Part shown: positions 1 to 6,408 of the stretch, piece by piece
Layout of the letters: every line of letters starts with the position of its first letter
Numbering within the stretch: the first letter of the stretch is position 1
Assembly: GCF_009857505.1 (NCBI RefSeq)
Contig: NZ_WWCP01000011.1
Coordinates: 1 to 64,000, forward strand
From: Duganella lactea
GTDB taxonomy: Bacteria; Pseudomonadota; Gammaproteobacteria; Burkholderiales; Burkholderiaceae_D
Reading direction: 5' to 3'
DNA length: 64,000 bases
The notes under the pieces: generated by a model
What the model was told of the DNA's origin: nothing
Databases searched by the model: none
The model's input: the letters and a program-made list of their open reading frames with translations, nothing else
Translations under genes and position numbers: made by a program

Positions 1-79
1 GCTGCTGGCTGGCGTGCTGTTTAAAGATGGACTTCCGGCGCAGGACAATCCGCCGGAACAACAGAAACTCGCCGCCTGA
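1..79 (+). CDS. C-terminal end of an unidentified protein (partial)
   Basis: A frame open from the window edge (phase beginning at base 2) encodes about 25 residues and stops with TGA at 77-79. Its last residues read FKDGLPAQDNPPEQQKLAA, a polar, flexible tail typical of a protein C-terminus. Too little is present to name a family. It converges on the gene that ends at 92, leaving only 12 bases between the two stops. That this frame is coding is an inference from the absence of stops and the residue composition. Confidence 0.35.
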   Translation, partial: LLAGVLFKDGLPAQDNPPEQQKLAA

Positions 80-91
80 TGGCCCTACGCT

Positions 92-691
92 TCAGGATTG
101 GCATACACCAGATTTGACATTAGCTCCAGTCGCACTTGGGGGCATGACAGAGGATAACGGTGCAAGAGGGTTTTTTGCGGTCATTGTTGTTACGCCTGTG
201 GCGAAGGCTTTGATGCCAAGTATCGCCCCGGACATGTTGCCGATGAGATCAACCATTGGGCCGGGTAGATATTTATAGGGTTCGCGTTCCAGAAGAACCT
301 CATATCGCAAAACGATATTTTCTGCGGTCTCAGCAACCACTAGCGCAGGTCTTGTTTTTTGCTCTATGGTTGATTTGAAATATGAAACATGATTGATCAG
401 GCTTGAAACAGTCGCCATCAGATGATGAGTGATCTTGACTAGCTCCTGACGTCGATCATCTTCCCTTTGTATGTCTCCCCTAACCAATATGTGCTTCGCG
501 TTCCTGGATACTAAGAGCGCTGAAAGTGATGTAGCCAATGGCGTAAGGGTAGGCCATAGATCGCCACCCGTGCCAGCGACGTATGCTGTTCGAATACCGA
601 ACACAAGAACAAAGAACACTAAGCAATATGATATGCAGTCGATATCACGCTGTATTGCTGTAAGCACTGACAGGGAGGTTTTCAGTCGCAT
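92..691 (-). CDS. Hypothetical membrane protein, 199 aa
   Basis: I do not recognise this family. Residues about 18-40 are strongly hydrophobic (ISYCLVFFVLVFG) and look like a membrane helix. A second hydrophobic stretch lies around 45-62, followed by a charged segment (RGDIQREDDRRQE) and a long helical region. A weaker hydrophobic segment lies near 145-170. This suggests a small inner-membrane protein with a cytoplasmic helical body. Base composition is visibly less G+C-rich than the core genes, with many Ile, Lys and Thr codons. No good Shine-Dalgarno sequence precedes the ATG at 691, so the start is uncertain. Its place next to a tRNA and a toxin-antitoxin pair fits an accessory gene. Confidence 0.55.
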   Translation of the reverse strand: MRLKTSLSVLTAIQRDIDCISYCLVFFVLVFGIRTAYVAGTGGDLWPTLTPLATSLSALLVSRNAKHILVRGDIQREDDRRQELVKITHHLMATVSSLINHVSYFKSTIEQKTRPALVVAETAENIVLRYEVLLEREPYKYLPGPMVDLIGNMSGAILGIKAFATGVTTMTAKNPLAPLSSVMPPSATGANVKSGVCQS

Positions 692-841
692 GTTTTTTAC
701 AACTGGTTAGGGGGGGCTTAAGTGTAGCTCACTACTCCTGATTGGTGGCAGCAAGAGGCATGACTGGGAGCTTTTGCGGAACTATGCCGAATTTGCGGAA
801 CCATTAGATTGGCGGTTCGCAACCTAAGTCTTTGATTTCAT

Positions 842-915
842 TGGAGCGGGTGAAGGGAATCGAACCCTCGTATGAAGCTTGGGAAGCTGCCGTTCTACCA
901 TTGAACTACACCCGC
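842..915 (-). tRNA. tRNA-Gly (anticodon CCC)
   Basis: The reverse strand reads GCGGGTGTAGTTCAATGG at the 5' end, with a 7-bp acceptor stem (GCGGGTG with CACCCGC), a D arm, the anticodon loop TTCCCAA (anticodon CCC), the T-loop motif GGTTCGATTCC and an encoded CCA end. It closely resembles the glyU-type glycine tRNA. The anticodon stem pairs GCAGC with GCTTC, leaving one C-U mismatch at the 28-42 pair; all other stem pairs are intact. It is a single isolated tRNA in an otherwise gene-poor stretch (692-1077). Confidence 0.93.
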
Positions 916-1077
916 GTGCCCCGCATTCTACGCGGGTTCTAACGTTGTTGACAACCTTGCGGCGGTTAGAAGTGACGACTGGCGGTCACAACTTGCCCGC
1001 CACCGCCGCTCTCAAGGACGCTATGTTTTATAGTACCGCCAAAATCGTCGGTAATTCGAGGTCTCCTTAGTTCGAAA

Positions 1078-1599
1078 TCAAAAAGAAGCAATAGGGATAA
1101 ACATAGGTGAGGGTGCCGGGCTTTTATCGCCGTCCAAAAGGTGGAATCCCAGTTTTTGATAAAACCCCTTGGCGATTGCACCGGCATCCGCATCCAGATA
1201 CATTCCATAACATCCAATATGCGCTGCGCCAGCCTTCGTAATGTCCAAGGCATGATTCATTAGCATCTTGCCGAATCCATTGTTGGAATCGCTGTGGTTA
1301 ATCCCAAGCATGATCAACCTGACGCATGGAATGACTTTCGGCAATGATCCAAGTTGCAAAGCTGAAAGAGAATCCAAAGGAATGGAGTGGCTAGCTATCG
1401 TAAAAAAGCCCACAAACCTGTCATCTGAGTTGGCATCCTGGCTTTCTTCAAGCAGCGCGTAGGCGACACTCAATCCCTGCTTTACCTGCTTTTTCAGTGA
1501 GTCTTTGACAAATTTATTGATCTGCTGATGCTGACAGTCAAACTGGTTATAGCCTGCATATTTGGCTGAGGGGTCAAAGCGCGCGATGACAAAACTCAT
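1078..1599 (-). CDS. GNAT-family acetyltransferase toxin (TacT-like)
   Basis: A 173-residue GCN5-type acetyltransferase. Toxins of this family (TacT, AtaT and relatives) acetylate the amino group of charged tRNAs and block translation. The fold is recognisable from the opening FVIARFDPSAKYAGYNQFDC, the central region around CVRLIMLGIN, the acetyl-CoA-binding stretch NGFGKMLMNHAL and the C-terminal AKGFYQKLGFHLL. Its ATG overlaps the last four bases of the upstream DUF1778 antitoxin gene, the usual antitoxin-first arrangement. Known of the family: the toxin needs the antitoxin both for neutralisation and for operon repression. Substrate tRNA cannot be read from the sequence. Confidence 0.87.
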   Translation of the reverse strand: MSFVIARFDPSAKYAGYNQFDCQHQQINKFVKDSLKKQVKQGLSVAYALLEESQDANSDDRFVGFFTIASHSIPLDSLSALQLGSLPKVIPCVRLIMLGINHSDSNNGFGKMLMNHALDITKAGAAHIGCYGMYLDADAGAIAKGFYQKLGFHLLDGDKSPAPSPMFIPIASF

Positions 1600-1877
1600 T
1601 CACGCACTTTCAGGCGAGGCTGGCGACGCAGCTCTTGCATGGCGTCGGTAGGTGCCGGCTGGTGCTGCAACAAATTGGCAAGTTCTATTTGCCCTTTTGC
1701 TGATAAGGCAATGGCGGTGTGGTCACGGACGATGGCGCGTGCTCGATCCATAGCGGAAGCGATCATGAAGGACGACAAGTCCATTCCCTGAAGAACAGCA
1801 GCCTTGCTTAAAAATTCTTTGGCCTCGGCCGTGGTTTTCAGCTCCAAGCGAGCGTCTTTGATGGCAAATGTACTCAT
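1596..1877 (-). CDS. DUF1778-type antitoxin (TacA-like, ribbon-helix-helix)
   Basis: A 93-residue protein with the DUF1778 signature: an N-terminal ribbon-helix-helix (TFAIKDARLELKTTAEAKEF, then LQGMDLSSFMIASAMDRA) for DNA binding, and a C-terminal tail that would wrap the acetyltransferase toxin. It is the first gene of the pair and overlaps the toxin gene by four bases (ATGA), indicating translational coupling. A near-consensus promoter with a palindrome lies 25-52 bases upstream of its ATG, as expected for an autorepressing antitoxin. A purine-rich GGAG lies just upstream of the start. Confidence 0.87.
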   Translation of the reverse strand: MSTFAIKDARLELKTTAEAKEFLSKAAVLQGMDLSSFMIASAMDRARAIVRDHTAIALSAKGQIELANLLQHQPAPTDAMQELRRQPRLKVRE

Positions 1878-1901
1878 ATCTGATCTCCTGATTGCTCTTT
1901 T

Positions 1902-1929
1902 ATTATACGGCTATTAGCCGTATTTTCAA
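1902..1929 (-). promoter_or_regulatory. tacAT promoter with embedded operator palindrome
   Basis: On the minus strand, TTGAAA (1924-1929) and TATAAT (1902-1907) are separated by 16 bases. The spacer and the first half of the -10 hold a perfect 9-bp palindrome, ATACGGCTA-N-TAGCCGTAT (1905-1923). Binding of the ribbon-helix-helix antitoxin here would block RNA polymerase. The promoter elements and palindrome are seen directly; the binding protein is inferred. Confidence 0.8.
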
Positions 1930-1955
1930 ACAAGACAAAGGTAATCGTCGAACGC

Positions 1956-3410
1956 TCAGTGCTCGCCCTGCTCCGCCCACAACGCCATGTATTCCGGCGA
2001 GCGGTTGAGCAGGTTCTGCTCCATGTCGGCCGTGCGCTGCTTCGGCGGCTGCGCGCGATGTGTGTTGAAGCCGCTGTAGCCCAGCCCCATGCGGCCGTCC
2101 GGCACGTCGTAGCCGACGAATTCCAGGATCGTAGGCAGCATGTCGAAGTGGAGCATCTGCGCGCGGTTCGGCGGCGGCGCGTCTTGCGCGATGAAGCGGT
2201 TGAAGATGGTGCGCTCGCTCACTTGCGACAGCTTCTCCGTCAACGGATTCTTGCGCGCCAGGTGGTCGCCGAGGATGACGATGTTGGTGTTCTGCAGATA
2301 GCCGTTGTCCCGCGCGTAGCGCACAAAGTCCGCCACCTCCTGCGCCGTGCACGACACCACGCCCTCAAAGCCGCGAAAGCCGCGCCGCGCGCAGGACGGC
2401 GACAGATGCCCTTCCGGTTCATGCATGTCCACCGTCAGCAAGGTCAGGTTGAATTTCTCGCCCGACGCCGACAACTCGCGCAGCCGGGTCCTGGCGCGCG
2501 CGAACAGGTCGGCGTCGTACAGGCCCCAGCCATTCATGGCGCTTTCCGGCACGCCGCTCTTCCGCCATTCCGCGCGCCCATACATCTCATGGTAATGATG
2601 CTGACTGAGGAATTTGTCCTTGCCGGCAAACGCGGTGGCCGCGCCGCCCATGAAGACGTTGCGGTAGCCGCGCGCCGCCAGCAGGTCGGTCAGGCACACG
2701 GCGTTCTTGAGGAAGGAGTCCATCGCCTGCCCCTGCGTATTGCCGTCGAGGAGAGTGACCCGTTCCAGCGGCACGCCGCACTGCGTCGCCACCATCGCGG
2801 CGATGGTCCAGCCGGTGCCGGCCACCTGCTGGTAGCTATCGAAGCTGAAGCCCGGCAGATTGTTCAATGGCGCCAGCAGATCGTGGCCGAACACCGCGCG
2901 CTGGCCGTAGCCTTGCTCCAGGCTTTCCACATAAATCAGCACCAGGTTCCTGGGCCGGTGCGCGGTGATCGTCACCACATCGGGACGCACGTAGTTGGCG
3001 CCGAAATAGTCCGGGCCGAAATCCTCCGTGACATATTTGAAGGCCGATACGTCAGACATCCAGAACAGCGCCGCGCCCAGCACCATCAGTTGCGGGAACC
3101 AGCGGTGCAGACGATACAGCAGCGCGCGTCCACGCGGCGGCGTCTTCTCGATCATCCCCAGCCAGCGCCGTTCGGCGTAGTACAGCAAGGCCAGGAAGAT
3201 CGGCGGCGCCAGCACGCACCAGCGCACAAAGCGCCGCACCACGACCGGGTCGACGGCGTCCGCCAGTTCGACGCCGAAGCTGAGGTGGTAGGCGATCTGT
3301 CCCAGGTCCGGCTGGCCGAATGAGCGATGCAGCCAGTAGCTGAAACAGAGCAGGAACACGGCCAGCAAATACGCGCCGCCGCGCAAAAGAGAAGTGGGCA
3401 TGGATGTCAT
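1956..3410 (-). CDS. OpgB/LTA-synthase-like membrane phosphoglycerol (or phosphoethanolamine) transferase
   Basis: A 484-residue protein of the sulfatase/alkaline-phosphatase fold. Three hydrophobic segments (about residues 10-28, 62-78 and 106-122) precede a periplasmic catalytic domain. The LTA-synthase-type nucleophile motif is GTGWTIAAMVATQCGVPL with Thr202. Metal-ligand candidates are Glu162 (IYVESLEQGYG), VDMHEPEGH and LGDHLARK. OpgB uses phosphatidylglycerol to decorate periplasmic glucans, and this motif resembles OpgB more than EptA, but the exact donor and acceptor are inferred. Two ATG codons, at 3410 and 3401, are possible starts; the open frame upstream of 3410 does not look coding. 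It is divergent from the M28 peptidase gene. Confidence 0.8.
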   Translation of the reverse strand: MTSMPTSLLRGGAYLLAVFLLCFSYWLHRSFGQPDLGQIAYHLSFGVELADAVDPVVVRRFVRWCVLAPPIFLALLYYAERRWLGMIEKTPPRGRALLYRLHRWFPQLMVLGAALFWMSDVSAFKYVTEDFGPDYFGANYVRPDVVTITAHRPRNLVLIYVESLEQGYGQRAVFGHDLLAPLNNLPGFSFDSYQQVAGTGWTIAAMVATQCGVPLERVTLLDGNTQGQAMDSFLKNAVCLTDLLAARGYRNVFMGGAATAFAGKDKFLSQHHYHEMYGRAEWRKSGVPESAMNGWGLYDADLFARARTRLRELSASGEKFNLTLLTVDMHEPEGHLSPSCARRGFRGFEGVVSCTAQEVADFVRYARDNGYLQNTNIVILGDHLARKNPLTEKLSQVSERTIFNRFIAQDAPPPNRAQMLHFDMLPTILEFVGYDVPDGRMGLGYSGFNTHRAQPPKQRTADMEQNLLNRSPEYMALWAEQGEH

Positions 3411-3558
3411 TGCGCCATCTTGGTTGCCGCAGTTGTCTGCAACATTGCAGAAGGCTTCACTTTTGTATCGGAGTGTTGTGATGCGCTTACATGGATTTAC
3501 GTTCGCCGGCATCTGATGCAGAATGGCCGGGCCTCCATTAAAACGATAAGGATGTCCC

Positions 3559-4812
3559 ATGAAAGCAGTTGCAGCTTTGAGCGTGGCGCTGGCCTTGGCC
3601 GCGCCGATGGCGTTGGCCCAGGCGCCGACCGATCCCGTCTCGCAGTTGGTCAAGCAGTTGGAGCTTGCGCGCTACAAGGCCACCATCAAGGGCCTGACCC
3701 AATTCGGCGACCGCCGCCAGGGCACGCAGCGCAATCGCGATGCGCTGGACTGGATCGAGGCGCAACTCAAGTCCTACGGCTGTACCAACATCGAGCGCCT
3801 GCAGTATCAATACACCCAGCCGGCACCGGGCGCGCCAGCGCCCAAGCGCGCGCCCGGCATCCCCAGCGGCGGCGCCGGCGGCCCGCCGGGACAAGGCGGC
3901 AGCACGCTGTTCGGCAACCGCGTTCCGACCGGCGTCAACACCGACCCGCTGCGCCAGCCGGACGAACGCCTGCGCGCGCTGAACGCCGAGCAGACGCCGG
4001 TCGGCACCTCGCTGCGCGAGAACCTCTATTGCACCAAGGTGGGCACCAGCCATCCGGAGGAAATGTATATCGTCAGCGCCCACATGGACGGCATCGGCTT
4101 CGGCGAGGCGGCCAACGACGATGGCTCGGGCACGGCGCTGGTGATGGAGCTGGCGCGCATCTTCAGCCAGCCGGGCGTGGAGACCGACCGTTCGATCCGC
4201 TTCATCCTGTGGAACAACGAGGAGACCGGCCTGAATGGCGCCGCCGCCTACGTCGAACAGCGCAAGGATTTGCAGGGCATCGAGTCGCCGAAGGGCTCGG
4301 GCAAGTACCCCGAGCCGAAGTGGCTGGGCATGATCCAGCACGACATGATGATGTACGACCACGGCATGCCAGTTCCAAAACGCGACGCCAGCGGCAAGCA
4401 GGTGCTGGACGAGAAGGGCCAGCCGGTCTACGTGTCGCCGCCGGAGCAGCGTCTGGAGGCGGACGTCAACATCGAGTATCAGTCGGTCTCAAAGCAGGCC
4501 GAGGGCTCGGCCAAGCTGGCGTGGGCCTTCCGTGCCGCCAACGACAAGTACGCCACCAACTATCCGGCCGCTGTCGGCTTCCACATGACCAACACCGATT
4601 CGACGCCATTCATGGACCTGGTGCCGTCGATTTCGCTGCGCGAGAGCGAGCGCGGACAGCAGATCGGCGCCGGCTGGAATCCGCACTGGCACCAGCCGAC
4701 CGATCTGTTCGCCAACTACTCCGATAAGGACTTCCTGCTAGGCCTGAACGCGGCCCAGACCACGCTGGCCGGCGTGGCGCGCTTGGCCGGCGTGCGCGTG
4801 ACGGGTAAATAA
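3559..4812 (+). CDS. Secreted M28-family zinc metallopeptidase
   Basis: A 417-residue exported peptidase. Residues 1-20 form a classical signal peptide ending ALA-Q. After a Pro/Gly/Ala-rich linker (about 88-115) comes the M28 di-zinc domain. Visible ligands are His175 (SAHMDGIG), Asp188 (NDDGSGTAL), the catalytic and metal Glu pair 221-222 (NNEETGLNG), Asp262 (QHDMMMYDHG) and a late His in HWHQPTDLF. Enzymes of this group remove N-terminal amino acids from peptides in the periplasm or medium. It stands alone, divergent from the OpgB-like gene and convergent with the Sel1 gene six bases away, with no terminator visible between them. Confidence 0.9.
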   Translation: MKAVAALSVALALAAPMALAQAPTDPVSQLVKQLELARYKATIKGLTQFGDRRQGTQRNRDALDWIEAQLKSYGCTNIERLQYQYTQPAPGAPAPKRAPGIPSGGAGGPPGQGGSTLFGNRVPTGVNTDPLRQPDERLRALNAEQTPVGTSLRENLYCTKVGTSHPEEMYIVSAHMDGIGFGEAANDDGSGTALVMELARIFSQPGVETDRSIRFILWNNEETGLNGAAAYVEQRKDLQGIESPKGSGKYPEPKWLGMIQHDMMMYDHGMPVPKRDASGKQVLDEKGQPVYVSPPEQRLEADVNIEYQSVSKQAEGSAKLAWAFRAANDKYATNYPAAVGFHMTNTDSTPFMDLVPSISLRESERGQQIGAGWNPHWHQPTDLFANYSDKDFLLGLNAAQTTLAGVARLAGVRVTGK

Positions 4813-4818
4813 CGGTGA

Positions 4819-6408
4819 TCAGCCGGGCAACGCGCCGATGCGCTCGCGCATCAGCGCCAGCTGCGCGTTGTCCAGGCGCGACGCGGCATGCTTCAGATAG
4901 CGGGCGGCGGCGGCGAAGCCGGCGCGTTCGGCCATCGTCAGCCACAGCCAGGCCTGGCCGGCGTCCGGCTGCACGCCCTGTCCGGCCAGATACATCAGGC
5001 CCAGGTTGAACTGCGCGCGCGCATGACCTTGCGACGCGGCCTGCAGATACCAGTGGTGCGCCTGCGCGTAATCGCGCGCCACGCCCAGCCCATTGTCGTG
5101 CCGCAGGCCCAGCGCGAACTGCGCCAGCGTGTGATTCTGCTCCGCCGCCTTGCGATACCAGTGATAGGCCTGCATGCAGTCAGGCTGCGGGCCGTCATCG
5201 CGGTCATACAGCAGGCCAAGGCTGTACTGGGCCGCCACATAATCCTGCTCGGCCGCGCGCCGGTACCAGCTCATCGCCTTGCGGACATCCTGCGGCACGC
5301 CGCGCCCCGTTTCATAGCGCAGGCCCAGGTCGAACTGCGCGCGCAGGTGGCCCTGGTCGGCCGCCTTGCGATACCAGAAGATCGCCTCCTGATGATCCAG
5401 CGCGACGCCATGGCCGGCGTCGTGCAACACCCCCAGATGATACTGCGCGCCGGGGAAGCCCTGCTCCGCCGCCTTGCGATACCAATACTCGGCCTGCTGA
5501 TAATCCTGCGGCACGCCCTGGCCGTGGTGATAGCGCAGACCGAGGTTGTTCTGCGCCGCCGCGTGGCCCTGCTCGGCGGCCTTGCGATACCAGTCCAGCG
5601 CCTTCTGTTCGTCGCGCGGCACGCCCTGGCCGTTGTCGTAGATCAGGCCCAGGTTGAACTGCGAACTGGCATGCTCCTGCTCCGCCGCGCGGCGATACCA
5701 CAGGATCGCTTTCTGCGCGTCGCGGGGGATGCCGTCGCCCTTGTCGAAGCGTAGCGCCAGGTTGAACTGCGCCGGCGCGTAACCCTGGTCGGCCGCCTTG
5801 CGGTACCACGACATCGCCTGCCCCACGTCCTGCGGCACGCCCTGGCCGTTGTCGTAGCGCAGGCCCAGATTGAACTGCGCACGCGCATAGCCCTGCTCGG
5901 CCGCCTTGCGATACCAGAAGATCGCCTGCTTGAAGTCCTGCGGCACGCCCTTGCCGGTGTCGTACATCATGCCGAGGTTGTTCTGGGCGCCGGCGTCGCC
6001 CTGCTCTGCCGCCTTGCTGAACCAGTGCATCGCCTGCTGCGTGTCGTTCGGCACGCCCTGGCCTTTGGCGTACAGCCAACCGAGGTTGTACTGCGCGGCG
6101 GCGTAGCCCTGCTCGGCGGCCTGGCGATACCACGCCGCCGCCTCTTCGAAATTCTGGCCGACGCCCTGGCCCTTCTGATACATCACGCCCAGGTTGTACT
6201 GCGCGTGTTCCAGTCCCGCCTGGGCGGCCTGGCGATACCACACCACGGCCAGCTCGTAGCTCTGCGCCACGCCCTGGCCGTTGAAGTACATGAAGCCCAG
6301 GGTGTGCTGCGCATTGGCGATGCCGCGTTCGGCCAGCCCCTTCACGCGCAGGAATTCCGCGCTGTGAGCACCGCCGTCGCCGGCGTCGGTGGAGCGGTAG
6401 TTCGTCAT
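4819..6408 (-). CDS. Sel1-like repeat protein (about 12-13 repeats)
   Basis: A 529-residue protein made almost wholly of 36-residue Sel1/TPR-like repeats with the core pattern AQxNLGxxYxxGQGVxxD followed by AxxWYRKAAEQG. About a dozen copies run from residue ~28 to ~490 and form an alpha-alpha solenoid used for protein-protein contacts. No signal peptide is evident, so a cytoplasmic scaffold is likely. The ATG at 6408 shares one base with the stop of the REC-PAS-GGDEF-EAL gene (TGATG), so it is translationally coupled to that signalling operon. This suggests, without proving, that it works with the regulator. Sel1 proteins elsewhere act as adaptors in signalling or secretion. Confidence 0.88.
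   Translation of the reverse strand: MTNYRSTDAGDGGAHSAEFLRVKGLAERGIANAQHTLGFMYFNGQGVAQSYELAVVWYRQAAQAGLEHAQYNLGVMYQKGQGVGQNFEEAAAWYRQAAEQGYAAAQYNLGWLYAKGQGVPNDTQQAMHWFSKAAEQGDAGAQNNLGMMYDTGKGVPQDFKQAIFWYRKAAEQGYARAQFNLGLRYDNGQGVPQDVGQAMSWYRKAADQGYAPAQFNLALRFDKGDGIPRDAQKAILWYRRAAEQEHASSQFNLGLIYDNGQGVPRDEQKALDWYRKAAEQGHAAAQNNLGLRYHHGQGVPQDYQQAEYWYRKAAEQGFPGAQYHLGVLHDAGHGVALDHQEAIFWYRKAADQGHLRAQFDLGLRYETGRGVPQDVRKAMSWYRRAAEQDYVAAQYSLGLLYDRDDGPQPDCMQAYHWYRKAAEQNHTLAQFALGLRHDNGLGVARDYAQAHHWYLQAASQGHARAQFNLGLMYLAGQGVQPDAGQAWLWLTMAERAGFAAAARYLKHAASRLDNAQLALMRERIGALPG

Noticed and set aside
3411..3653. N-terminal extension of the OpgB-like protein by 81 residues
   Set aside because: The extension lacks membrane or signal character and overlaps the start of the divergent peptidase gene. 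ATG 3410 or 3401 places the first membrane helix at the N-terminus.
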